From Callorhinus ursinus (Eukaryota > Chordata > Mammalia > Carnivora > Otariidae), in assembly GCF_003265705.1 (NCBI RefSeq), contig NW_020312817.1:49295172-49359171 (forward strand): a DNA stretch of 64,000 nt, in the 5' to 3' direction. The translations under genes and the position numbers were made by a program. Below, one piece after another: positions 10,925-21,125 of this stretch (position 1 is its first letter; each line of letters begins with the position of its first letter). Under the pieces are notes generated by a model, which saw only the letters and a program-made list of their open reading frames with translations, was not told the origin of the DNA and made no database searches.

Positions 10925-11286
10925 TCTCTTTCTCGATTCTGGTACATCAACATGCAGTAAATGCTGTCAGTGTTGGAGTGCCACACATCCTGCAGTATAT
11001 TTATGGGAATATCCTATCCTGATGTCACATAGGGCTGTCAGACATCTGAGGTCCTGATGGAGGCAGATTTCTCACTCGGGTAAAGGCATCTGAGAATGCC
11101 ATACAGACTGTTCACCAGCCACTAGTTTTCTCTCTTTAGGAGGACCCAGGATGCCCCACTTTCGAGTCATCCTGGGGCTGCCTCTGTCCAAAGCCCACAG
11201 CTGTCCCCTCCACACATGTCTGGAGCTCCGCTGGGGCACTCCCGCCGGAGCAGAGGCTACAGGGAAAAAGGTTATTGACCATCTTT

Positions 11287-12065
11287 AAATCTATTCTTTT
11301 GAATGAAGCATAGAATCATTTTGTAAAATTCCTATATCTGCATTCATATCCTATATGAGCATTCATATACAAGTCCTTATGTGGACATATGTTTTTATTT
11401 ATCTTTTTTAATTTAAATTCAATTATTTAACATATAATGTATCATTGGTTTCAGAGGTAGAGGTCAGTGATTCATCAGTCTTATGTAATACCTAGTGCTC
11501 ATTATATCACGTACTCTCCTTAATGCCCATCACCCAGTTACCCCATCCCCCCACCCCCCTCCCCTCCAGCAAACCTCAGTTTGTTTCCTATGATTAAGAG
11601 TCTCTTATGGTTTGTCTCCCTCTCTGGTTTCATTTTGTTTTATTTTTTCCTCTCTTCCCCTATGATCCTCCCTTTTGTTTCTTAAATTCCTCATGTCAGT
11701 GAAATCATATGATGTCTTTCTCTAATCGACTTATTTCGCTAAGCATAATACCCTCTAGTTCCATCCATGTCGTTGCAAATGGCAAGATTTCGTTTTTTGA
11801 TGGCTGAGTAATATTCCATTATATATCTATATCTATATCTGTATAGATAGATAGATATATTCCATTATATAGATATACCACATCTTCTTTATCCATTCAT
11901 CTGTCCATGGACATCTGGGCTCTTTCCACAGTTTGGATATTGTGGACATTGCTGCTATAAACATTGGGGTGCAGGTGTTTTTATTTATCTTGATTATCAT
12001 CTAAGAGTGGATGGGATTGCTGGGTCATATAGTAAGTGTATATTTAACTTTATAAGAAACCACCT
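11287..12065 (-). repeat. Old L1M LINE 3' region, antisense, split by a younger L1
   Basis: 'acaagtccttatgtggacatatgtttttatttatct' joins, once the younger L1 at 11406-11975 is taken out, to 'gattatcatctaagagtggatgggattgctgggtcatatagtaag', which is the continuous antisense 3' region of an L1M element. Confidence 0.75.
11406..11975 (-). mobile_element. 5'-truncated L1 LINE 3' end
   Basis: A 570-bp minus-strand L1 3' end of the carnivore type: T/A-rich tail on the left, 'catcacccagttacccc', 'atttcgctaagcataatac', 'atccatgtcgttgcaaatgg' and 'ctataaacattggggtgcag' at the truncated end. Exact 16-bp target duplication tgtttttatttatctt at 11390-11405 and 11976-11991. A degenerate TATC/TAGA repeat lies at about 11819-11878. 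Confidence 0.9.
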
Positions 12066-12480
12066 ATTTTTCTTCTATTATATTTAAAGTGTTTTTTTTT
12101 TTCTTTCACACTGTTTTGATTTTCTTTTTCAGGGAAATCAATTATACCTCTGCTGGATCTCTTTTGACTGTTTCTTACATTTACTATTTTCTCTTTAATC
12201 CTTTTTAACTTTTGTTTCCATTTCACTGCATTTAGTTTCCTCCTTCCTGTCTTATGCTCTGCCATGCTCATCTCTTTGGTGTTTTCTGGGTCTTTTCTAG
12301 TTGCTCTCCTCTGATCTCAGAATTTCTAACTAAGTTCAGCCTTTCAATGTATTTCTATTAATAGCAACTTTTGCTCCAGCTATTGCACTTTAGGGTTCCA
12401 TTTGGTATTCATTTTGGAAAACCCATTTGGAAATGTTTATCATTATCTACTAAACTGAAGATATACATGACCTAAGATCC
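12066..12480. other. Unassigned T-rich stretch
   Basis: Pyrimidine/T-rich on the + strand with long T runs near 12090-12135. Probably decayed L1 sequence since it sits between two parts of an L1M, but I cannot align it by eye. Confidence 0.4.
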
Positions 12481-12486
12481 TGTGAG

Positions 12487-12648
12487 CCCTGGATTTTCAT
12501 ATATGAATCTTTATAGATGATCTTTATAATATATATAAAGATATACATATCTATATATATATACATATCTATAATGATCTTTATATATATATAAAGATCA
12601 TATATATATAAAGATCATCTTAAAAGATTCATATATAAAGATCCAGGG
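12487..12648. repeat. Long imperfect palindrome, AT-rich
   Basis: The two halves are inverted copies: the left starts 'ccctggattttcatatatg' and the right ends 'catatataaagatccaggg'. About 47 bases per arm match with a few differences. Inside it, 12574-12601 is a perfect 28-base palindrome. The rest is (TA)n and 'gatatacatatc' type sequence. Confidence 0.85.
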
Positions 12649-12808
12649 TTCATATATAAAAGCCCTTTGTTAGTCATATGTATTGTATATATTCCCCTTC
12701 TTTGGCTTTCTTTTTTATTTTCTTAATGTTATTTTTGATTAACCAAAACTTTTTATTTTAATGTTTTAGTAGATAGATAGATAGATTCCTTATAGTTAGT
12801 GCTTTTTT

Positions 12809-13000
12809 TTAAAGATTTTATTTATTTATTTGACAGAGAGAGACAGCGAGAGCAGGAACACAAGCAGGGGGCGTGGGAGAGGGAGAAGCAGGCCTCCCGC
12901 CGAGCAGAGAGCCTGATGTGGGGCTCGATCCCAACACCCTGGGATCATGCATGACCTGAGCCAAAGGCAGACGCTTAACAACTGAGCCACCCAGGTGCCC
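12809..13000 (-). repeat. SINEC
   Basis: Minus-strand copy with 'gacagcgagagcaggaacacaagcaggggg'. Flanks tagttagtgcttttt (from 12793) and taattaatgcttttt (from 13001) form a target duplication with two differences. Inserted in an old L1M. Confidence 0.94.
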
Positions 13001-13227
13001 TAATTAATGCTTTTTTATGTTCTGTTTAAGATGTCTTTCCTTATCCTAAGGTCATGAAGACATTCTTTTATACTATTTTCTAGGAACTTTATTGTTTTGC
13101 TTTTCTTTTAGAAGAATAGTTTACCTGAATTTTATTTTTGTTTATGTGTGAGGTAGAATTTAATATTTATCTTTTTCCAAGTGAGTATTCAAATATCCCA
13201 GCACATTCATTAAAAAGAATCCTTTTC

Positions 13228-13436
13228 GGGGCACCTGGGTGGCTCAGTCATTAAGCATCTGCCTTCGGCTCAGGTCATGATCCCAGGGTCCTGGGATCGA
13301 GCCCCGCATCGGGCTCCCTGCTCCGCGGGAAGCCTGCTTCTCCCTCTCCCACTCCCCTTGCTTGTGTTCCCTCTCTCACTTTCTCTCTCTGTCAAATAAA
13401 TAAAATCTTTAAAAAATAAAAAATAAATAAAATAAA
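13228..13436 (+). repeat. SINEC, young-looking
   Basis: Near-consensus forward copy ending in a mixed AAAT/A tail. Perfect 17-bp target duplication taaaaagaatccttttc at 13211-13227 and 13437-13453. A minus-strand reading frame over it is only the SINE read backwards. Confidence 0.97.
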
Positions 13437-13620
13437 TAAAAAGAATCCTTTTCCCCACTGCTCTATTGTGTCACCTTTGACATAATCAAGAGTCCATATA
13501 TCTGTTTTATTATTCTAATCCATTGATAAATTTGTCCATCCTGGAGTCAACACCACAAAGTCTTAATTGCTATAGTTTTGTAACAAATGATACTGCTAGC
13601 TAATTTCTTCCATTTTATTC

Positions 13621-14477
13621 TTATTTATATAGACATATATGTTAACATATTATTTTATATATTAAGTTAATTAATTTCCTATTAATATGTATATATTATT
13701 TAACAGATAATATATTTATATATTATTTAGTATCTGTTATTTTTATGTATTTATATATACATTTCCCTCTCGGCACAGCTTTACCTACCTCCCACAACTG
13801 TGAATACATAGTATTTTTATTATTGCTCATCTCAAAATATTTTAACTCTTTTTATTTTATTTTATTATGTTATGTTAATCACCATATTTTATAATACTAT
13901 TAGGTTCATAGATATTTAGTATTGTTATATCTTCCTAGTGAACTAAACCTTTAATTTTATCTTTTTCCAGAGTGAATTTATGTTACTTCTGCCATGTGCC
14001 TAGAAGCACTAGTAACCTGGGATCACATCAATCCAATTTTGGAGGCTGAATAATTAAAGCTGAGTTGCTATCCCTCTAAAGGCCTATTTACTTCTGGTTC
14101 AACTGACTCCTAGGGTGCAAGCAACCCTTGAGGTCTCTGTCTAAGGGGAGGAGGGTTCATCAAGCTTCTCTCTTGTTTTATTCCTATATTATCAGTCCTG
14201 TTCTTCATTGGCTCACTGTGGATTTTTAAATTTTGTTATCTCATTCATTTATCTCTTTGTGGATTTCTGTCCTGTTTCATAAAGACCATCTCTACTCTAC
14301 TGAGGATACCAAGGGGCTTCCTGAAGTTTTCTTTTGGAGCCTGTAGTACATTATTTCTGAAGATATATTTGGTCTCTGACTCTTCAGCGTATTTTATTTC
14401 CCTTGTTTCTGTAATTTATTTACAGGTTCTATTTTAAATTCTTTTTCTCTTTAATCATAATTCTCGTCACCATAATA
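13621..14477. other. AT-rich unassigned stretch
   Basis: 13,620-13,760 is very AT-rich with many short palindromes. 13,765-13,850 resembles antisense L1 ORF2 ('cagctttacctacctcccacaactgtg' type), so decayed L1 may continue here. No gene seen. Confidence 0.45.
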
Positions 14478-14716
14478 TAGCTTACATTTATGGAGTGCTT
14501 ACTGTGTACTGTCCTAAAGCATTTCTCATGTATTGACTCATGTAACCCTCACAACAACAATGAAGAAGGAATTATTAACTTCATTTTATAGATGTGAATG
14601 CTGAGACACCAAAGTTAGGTAACTTGCCCAAGGTCATGGAGCTATAAATGGTGGAGCCAGGATTTGAACCCAGACAGTCTGGCTCCGTAGTATTGATGCT
14701 ATACTGTCTCTCAGTC
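14478..14716 (-). repeat. MIR SINE, well preserved
   Basis: Reverse orientation across nearly the whole element: 'tatggagtgcttactgtgtactgtcc', 'ctcacaacaacaatgaagaagg', 'gtaacttgcccaaggtcatggagc' and 'gccaggatttgaacccagacagtctggctcc'. Confidence 0.9.
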
Positions 14717-14947
14717 ATATTTAAGTCATTTTTAAAAGGTAAAATCTACTTAAACTCAGTATTCTGACACCAGATAATGTGTGTAGATTTCCTCTGGCTC
14801 CGTTTCTATTTGTGTGAAGGTCAAACTCCATTCTCAGTTCCACAGTTGAAGGGCAGGTTGGAGTACATAACAGTCAACCCAGTTCTGATTCCAGTGGGTG
14901 TTCATCCATTTAAACCTTGCACCTAATACTCTGAACCAATGTAATTC

Positions 14948-15140
14948 CTTTTTTTTTTTTTAAGATTTTATTTATTTGACAGAGACACAGCGAGAGAGGG
15001 AACACAAGCAGAGGTGGTGGGAGAGAGAGAAGCAGGCTTCCCGCTGAGCAGGGATCCTGATGCGGGGCTCGATCCCAGGACCCTGGGATCATGACCTGAG
15101 CCGAAAGCAGACCCTTAATGACTGAGCCACCCAGGCTCCC
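14948..15140 (-). repeat. SINEC
   Basis: Minus-strand copy, 'cagcgagagagggaacacaagcagagg' type. Target duplication of 16 bp with one mismatch: tgaaccaatgtaattc (14932-14947) and tgaaccaatgtgattc (15141-15156). Confidence 0.96.
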
Positions 15141-15299
15141 TGAACCAATGTGATTCTTGAAAAGCTACAGTTCTCACTCGTTCCGACAGAGCTCTTTCTC
15201 TCAATGCCAATTTAAACAGCTCTTTACTTCTAGGGATTCTATCTCCCAGGATGTAGGTACTACTGCCAGCCCCCACCCCAGGGTTTCCCAACATGTACG

Positions 15300-15336
15300 C
15301 ACATGCGTGTGCTTGTGTACGCGCACACACACACAC
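15300..15336. repeat. Alternating purine-pyrimidine tract, (CA)n
   Basis: Mixed ACGC/GTGT then (CA)8-9. Nearly perfect purine-pyrimidine alternation with several CG steps, the kind of sequence that can form Z-DNA. Confidence 0.8.
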
Positions 15337-15339
15337 CAT

Positions 15340-16497
15340 CCCACTACTTACTGCCTAATTGACTCCTGGGGACTTGTGGTCTTGAAGTAGATGCACAGAC
15401 ATAACAAGGAAAGAGGAGAAGAATCGACCTTGATTATCTTACAGGACCCCACAGTAGAATGGCAGTTGGGTCTCTGAGTCAAGAGATAAATAGCGGGGAG
15501 ATCTGAAGAGTCTTATGTTTTACATGTATGTTCTCTTTCATGATCTGAATAAGGGAAAGGTATGTCTTAACCTTCATTTGCCTATGTTGAAGATTCCTCT
15601 AAAATTCTGGGTTGATGCTGCCCATTAAACTTAGTTTTAGGGGGTGGTTTTAAGTTTCCACACCACTCCCTGCTCTGACTTCATAGATACTTTATTGAAA
15701 AAGTGAGAGATGCTGTACTAATGGCTATTAATCAAGAATTCTCCTCAGCTATTATTTTTAAAGCTTACCAAACACATTTGATCAGATCAGTGATCAAAGA
15801 AATCCATAAAGGTATTCATATTCATAAAGTGCCATATTAAATTCTAAACCTGATTACAGCTTCATCAGTGGCCCTCGTGTATCTACAGATACTTTTCACC
15901 TCACTTGCTCATCACATAAATGTAACCAATCAAGCCTGTCTATAAGCACAACCCCCTTTCTTGGATATAATTAGGAAGCAACCACTGTTTTCCTGCCCAA
16001 CCAGTACCACTCTCCTCTTTTTCCTGAGTAAGACAACTCTAATTTTATTTGGAGTAACTACATTTTTGAGCATTCCTTAAAACCATATGGCCACGTGACA
16101 TTTTAGCTAAGAAAATGTGAGTAGAATTTGTTGGGGGTGGGGACAGTGCACAGAAAAACGCTTTCTAGGGGGACAGACACCTCTCTTCTTGTGTCTCCCC
16201 ACTTCCTCCTGCTCCCTGCCTAAACATACACATGATGGCTGGATCTTCAGCAGCTGTGTTAGACCATGAGCCACCTAGAGATGGAAGCCATGCCGATGCA
16301 GAGCAGATGGACAGAGTAACCAGTACGGGTCCCTCATGCCAGTTTTGGGCTTCATACTTCTGGACTTCTCTTATAGAACAGAAAAATAATAATATAATAA
16401 AACTCATATTTTGTTTAAACCACAGTTACTTACAGTCTCTTGCTAGCAGTCCACTGCAATTTCTAGCTGAGATTTTTCTCTAAATAATAAAATTAAT
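15340..16497. other. Unassigned stretch, with a probable ancient repeat from 16,080
   Basis: No gene seen. From about 16,080 'ccatatggccacgtgacat', 'ggctggatcttcagcagctgtgttagaccatgag' and 'ataaaactcatattttgtttaaaccacagttac' follow a known old mammalian repeat whose name I cannot give. 15,577-15,603 is the source-like copy of a 27-base repeat found again at 17,343. Confidence 0.45.
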
Positions 16498-16705
16498 AAA
16501 AAGTGAATGCTTGTTAAGTGCCTACTATGTGCTGAGTGATGAGTGATATTTTATGTGATTTTAAGTGATGTGAATGCCTGGAAGTCTCACAGCATCATTA
16601 TTACCTCACCATACGGGTAAGGAAATCTCCATAAGAACACTTGAACGACTTACCCAAGTAGCAAGCAGCAGATCTAGAATCTGGTTCCAAGCAAGGCTCC
16701 AAATA
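16498..16705 (-). repeat. MIR SINE relic
   Basis: 'gttaagtgcctactatgtgctgag', then 'cttgaacgacttacccaagtagcaagcagcagatctagaatctgg', the reverse order expected of MIR. Diverged. Confidence 0.65.
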
Positions 16706-17320
16706 TGCACTCTTAGCCACATGCTAACTGCGTCTAACATCCCAGCCCAAACATCAAAAATGGCCCCAGAAAATACATGGGGCACAGCGATTGGGCAACA
16801 GCAGTCCCAGCAGCTTAAGCTGGGTAGTCTCCAGGTTCCTGGGCATCTTTCATGGTATTCTCTGACTTTTCTAAGCCTCAGATCATAAATGTCACCCAAA
16901 CCCCAAACTGACAGTCCACTGCACAGGCCAAGCTGCAGTCCTGGGTGAGGATTGGCCAGTTCCTATCGCATCCAGGTGCTAGGCCTCCCACCACCGCAGG
17001 GCCTGCCCCCTGGAGCTCCACATTCACATACCATTTGGGAACCTCGCCCTGTAAGTCATCTTTGGGCAAAATCCCAGTTTTCTCCTGAGTAAAACAGAAG
17101 CAGAGCAGTTGTCAAAATTACTGATTAGCGATCCCTCAGCATTTCTATCACTATGTGGTTAGGTGCATTAACGTATGTATCAACCGTCACGGTTTTTCTG
17201 TTTTGCAGCTGTGTTAGCATTCACAAGTCACCCCAGAGTAATAATCAAATTCATTTCTAAGAATTTGTCCCGATTCTCTGGGACCTTTATATATGCATTC
17301 ATATAAGGTGTTTTCTAGTC
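16706..17320. other. Unassigned non-coding stretch
   Basis: No gene, RNA or clear repeat seen. Confidence 0.55.
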
Positions 17321-17322
17321 CC

Positions 17323-17387
17323 TTCTCACTCAACTTCAAACCTTTGCCTATGTTGAAGATTCCTCTAAAGTTCTCACTCAACTTCAA
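17323..17387. repeat. 31-bp templated insertion between duplicated 17-mers
   Basis: ttctcactcaacttcaa occurs at 17323-17339 and again at 17371-17387. Between them, 17340-17370 holds 31 bases of which 27 (17343-17369) are identical to 15577-15603. So a small piece matching a site 1.77 kb upstream lies between two copies of a target sequence. Confidence 0.85.
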
Positions 17388-17948
17388 GTTAAAATGTTAC
17401 TATTATGCTTACAGAAAAGTGCTCCTTTCCCTTCTTTTCTCTTTCTCACCCAAAATCTGTTCAGGCTGGGAGCATCTGACTGAAAAGGTAGAGTCAGTGA
17501 TACACGGATTTCAACAAACGGGAAAAAACACCGAAAATTTTACCAGACCTCAAACACAGTGAGCTATTGCACTAGGACCCCATTTGAATGCATGCATTGC
17601 TGGGCTCTGAGTTTGAGAAGCCTGAAGAGATGCGCCAAGTGAAGGGAAAAAAGGACCATTTCTAAGGCAATCTGGGTAATTCCCTCCCTGCAAAGCATGA
17701 TTTGATAGTGAATAGAAAGACTCCTCTAACAGCAAATCCCCCTGTGCTCCCCACCCCCATTGACCTATCGCTAATGTTTGAAATCCTACCATAGAGTTTT
17801 TTCAGTTCTTACACTTAAGGGATGCAGATGCTACTGGGAAAGACAGCAACATGCAAGGATTTTCTTCACTAGGTAGGATGACCCAGTTTATCGGTGCCTA
17901 ACAGCTACCAGAGAGTAAATAAATCAGGACACTGAAAAAGGAGTGTGG
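17388..17948. other. Unassigned non-coding stretch
   Basis: No gene or repeat recognised. Confidence 0.55.
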
Positions 17949-18110
17949 TTGGGGGGGCGGGGGGCCTGGGGAGTGAGGGCATGAGGGGCACCAAGAGACA
18001 CGCTGAGTGGTGGGGGAGCGCAGAAGCTTAGGGGCGGCGGCGGAGGGGCACCAGGAGAGGTAAAATCCTCCGAGGTGTGGGGGCTCACAGAGAGGTGGGG
18101 CACAGAGCAG
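17949..18110 (+). repeat. G-rich block with quadruplex potential
   Basis: Starts with runs of 7, 6 and 4 G and further GGG runs within 45 bases (17951-17994), a strong quadruplex pattern on the + strand. 'gaggggcaccaagagaca', 'gaggggcaccaggagagg' and 'gtgggggagcgcag'/'gtgtgggggctcacag' repeat loosely, like a decayed minisatellite of about 60-70 bp. Confidence 0.7.
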
Positions 18111-19344
18111 AGGGGTCTAGTGAGGGAGCCTCAGAGAGGACAACTGGACATAGAGTCTTCAGCACCCAACACTGCCCCGGGGTGGGGGGACACCCGGTAG
18201 ATCTGATCATCGAGGAGTGAGGGGCAACAGCATGTGGGCCCTGGGTTCCAGAGGGTGGGAGAGGGGGCTGAATGAGGGAAGAGGAAGAAGACAGCCTGGT
18301 CCATTGTCTCCCACTTCACACAATCACCCTCCTCAGTGAGACTAGCACGGACACGTGGTGGATGCTTTCCCAGTCAGCCCTGATCCCCGCCTCACTGCTC
18401 CTCTTGCCAAGGTCAGTCTCCAAAAACTGGTTGTCCAATCACATGGGAATGAGTCAGGGCCCTGCCAGGCTGGGTAGGGCGTGGGTGTAGGCGGGAGCCG
18501 GCGAGACTTGCACAACCCTAGACCGCTGAGGTCACCGGAGGGAGCCCAGCTGCCTCAAGAAACCACAGAGGGGCCCCTCCAAAGACTTCAAGAGGAGAGG
18601 TGTCGGGCAGTAGGATTTCTGGCTTCCCATCCGGCTTGGCCCTCTGATGTGCTCTGTCACTTCCCGGACCAGAGTATTAGAGGGGATAATGAGTTCCTTC
18701 CTGTCTGCCCCTGTGGATAAGGGGAGGGCCTAGGAAATATTAGAGCCAACACCTCTGACATCCCCAAGCTTGACTTTCTGTTCCAGTGAGGCACTGGGCA
18801 TTCCTGGGTTGTCAAGTGGGATCATGGCATCCCAGGCAGGCTTCCAGAACCTCCGGCAGGGTGGAATCCTGCACCTTTCCCAGGACAACTGGCCTGGGGA
18901 TTCCTGGCCAGTTTGAGTCTGATGGGAGGCGGATAAGGGATGCCAAGTCTCCAAGCCAGGTCAGCTCAATCTTGGAGACTTCAGAGCCAGCCCAAACTTG
19001 TGCCAAGCATCAGATCCATCCACCTCAGTCCTCCAAAACCATCTGCTGAGGCAGGAAGCCAAGCTGATAGGAATAAAGGCATATAACACTGGAGATGGTA
19101 CAGAAAACACCAAGTTAGAAACAGAGAAACCTATCCCTTCTCCCCATATCTAGAACTTGTCACATCTGAGCTAAAGGCAACAAAGAAACTTCAGTGCAGC
19201 GATCCCAAAAGTATATGCCTCTAATGGGAGGAGGGGGCAGAAGAAGGAGGGGAGATTTTTTAATTCCCCCCAACTACCACCACACCCACCTGCAGAAATT
19301 CTGAATCATCTTCCAGGTAAGAATGGCTGCAGTATTGACAACCA
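18111..19344. other. GC-richer unassigned stretch
   Basis: No exon recognised. Around 18,430-18,520 a CCAAT box (18435-18439), a TGAGTCA site (18450-18456) and 'gggcgtggg' lie together, but CpG content is modest and no transcript feature follows, so I do not call a promoter. Confidence 0.45.
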
Positions 19345-19440
19345 AAAAGATTCAGTAACTACTTACTAAGCACCTCCTGTGTTCTGGTGCCATGTGTAAA
19401 TTCCTCAAGGTACTGGGACACACACACAGTTAAAGAACCT
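19345..19440 (-). repeat. L2-like LINE fragment
   Basis: 'gtaactacttactaagcacctcctgtgttctggtgccatg' resembles the reverse of the L2 3' end. Short and uncertain. Confidence 0.45.
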
Positions 19441-20755
19441 TTGCTCCCCAGTGGGTCATCACTCTGGACTCGTCTGAGCATGACGATTTATTTACTCATG
19501 AGACAGTCCTTCAGGGAGCGTCTGAACCATCCCACCCTTATGGTGGGATGCTACTGAGGAAGTAACCCTCTGGCCCAGCCTGATCCCAGATGCTCAGCCA
19601 GGCAAGTGAGGCAGGGTGAGACTCACAGTCATGGGCAGTCTCCAGCTCTGGTGGAGACAGGTGGTGAACAAAGCAGGGGTTAGCCCCACGGGTGGACAGA
19701 GTGCAGGCAGTCTCAACAGCGCAGTGGTTGGAAGTCTGGCCAAGCAGGTTTCCACCGCCAGGAATCTGCAACTGAGCTCTGGGATTTAGGAGAACCCCCC
19801 AGGCTGGGGGCTGGGCAGCAAGAAGGCATAGGCAGAGAGGCAGGGGTCTTAGGAGGTGACCCAGAAAGGAAGCCAGGAACAGAGGCCAAAGGGAAAACAA
19901 ATGGGGTTTGGCCTTGGATCTTGGGAGTGGGCTCTGGATCACCTTGCTTTGGATCAGATGGAGGGAGGGAAGGGGAAGGAATGAATGGCATGGGGGAATA
20001 CAGATCAGATGGAGCGCTGTGAGCTTGCCGCAGAGGGGATCCACGGGCTCGGCTGAGGAGAATTGGGAGCTGGAAGTAAGGGTTAAGTCCCTGAGCAGTG
20101 AAGGAGTCTGTCCTCTGTCTCGTTAGGGTGCACAGCCAGGGCCCCCACAAGCCCGTGTGGGGCCCTTGAATGAACGGAAAATGGCACCCCTGCCAGGCAG
20201 ACCAGTTGAGTAGATACACCAGAGACTCTCAGACAGCACCTTTGTACAAAGAGAAAGACTCTGCATCCTTCTGCAGGAGCAGCCCACACCACGACACACG
20301 ACTTGCGAACAGAGCATGAGCTGAATTGCAGTGCCCGCCTCTTCCCTTGGTCGGCATCTGTATGCAGTCCACAGACTGCACATCTGTAGCGCGATGCTCT
20401 GGGAACTGCTCAGGGAGGGGGCGTGTGAACCCTCCCGTTCTCCGTGGCCGTGGACAAGCCTGGACCTCCGAACAAGAGACAGCGATTGCAGGTGGGCTTA
20501 ACTCCGTGGTGGGAGGAGGGGGTGTTGAAATAAACAAGACTTTCTGCCTTTGAAAACCAGCCCCACGCCACAGCTACCACCTCATTGTGTAGCCTTTAAT
20601 CGATTTCTTGTTCACACATGTCGGAACTTCAAGAATCTACCCTAGTGACACCCTATCCCCATCCAGCAGCCATCGAGCCACAGCTGGAGAGGGACGGACA
20701 AGCTGGCTAGCCTCAACCACAAGCTTCTGGTTTGAATCCTGACCTGCAGGTTATA
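19441..20755. other. Unassigned GC-richer stretch
   Basis: Overlapping minus-strand open frames of up to about 170 codons run here in two phases at once, which is base composition and not coding. They have no recognisable domain and no clear splice-site framing. No repeat identified. Confidence 0.5.
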
Positions 20756-20900
20756 GTAATTACCAGTAACAACTAACAGTTATAGAGCACATTGCAATTT
20801 ATCAAGCGCTTTCACACACAGCATCTCATTTGCTCCCTATGAGCCAGGGATGACTGGCAGGCCTCTCACAGAGGAAAAGACAGACTCCAAGAAGTCTGAC
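20756..20900 (-). repeat. MIR-family relic
   Basis: 'aacaactaacagttatagagcacattgcaatttatcaagcgctttcacac' then 'cctctcacagaggaaaagacagac' follows the reverse order of a MIR/MIR3-type element. Confidence 0.6.
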
Positions 20901-20927
20901 CTGGCCAGGGGGGTGTAGCAGGGTGGT

Positions 20928-21125
20928 TGGGAGTAGGCCCCTCTGGAGTCTGACTGCCTGGGTTCCCATCCCAGCCCTGCCATTTCCTGGCTGTATGACA
21001 CAGAACAACTTGCTCCACCTTTCTGTGCCTTTGTTTCTCCATGCGTGAGATGGGGATGTTAGTAGCTGCTTCATGTACTAGGGGGTTGTGGCAATTAAAA
21101 TGCCTAGAACAGTGCCTGACAAGGG
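20928..21125 (+). repeat. MIR SINE, well preserved
   Basis: 'ctggagtctgactgcctgggttcccatcccagccctgccatttcctggctg', then 'tttctccatgcgtgagatgggg', then 'cctagaacagtgcctgacaa': the full MIR order forward. It abuts a MIR-type relic in the opposite direction. Confidence 0.88.

Larger units (their letters stand above)
10392..11271 (-). mobile_element. Retrocopy of an unknown SINE-tailed transcript
   Basis: The segment is bounded by ttactgaccatcttt (10377-10391) and ttattgaccatcttt (11272-11286), 14 of 15 matching. On the minus strand the right boundary reads TTT/AAAG, a fit to the L1 endonuclease site. Read on the minus strand it begins with a GC-rich 5' part (11271 to about 10925) unlike the AT-rich flanks, crosses an antisense SINE and an AT-rich spacer, and ends in a sense SINEC with its poly-A. 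The 5' part is not a gene I recognise. Alternative: chance similarity of the flanks. Confidence 0.5.
12660..13620 (-). repeat. Old L1M LINE, antisense ORF2 part, with two SINEs inside
   Basis: 'cctttgttagtcatatgtattgtatatattcccc', 'cttatcctaaggtcatgaagacattc' and 'ccttttccccactgctctattgtg' are ordered pieces of antisense L1 ORF2 toward its C-terminal end. SINEC copies at 12809 and 13228 interrupt it. (ATAG)n lies at about 12769-12786. Confidence 0.8.

Noticed and set aside
18430..18520. CCAAT box, TGAGTCA site and 'gggcgtggg' as a promoter.
   Set aside because: CpG content modest, no downstream transcript feature. Individual motifs are common by chance.
19538..20219. Two overlapping 168-codon minus-strand frames.
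   Set aside because: Two phases open over the same bases points to base composition (few A/T stops), not coding. No domain recognised.
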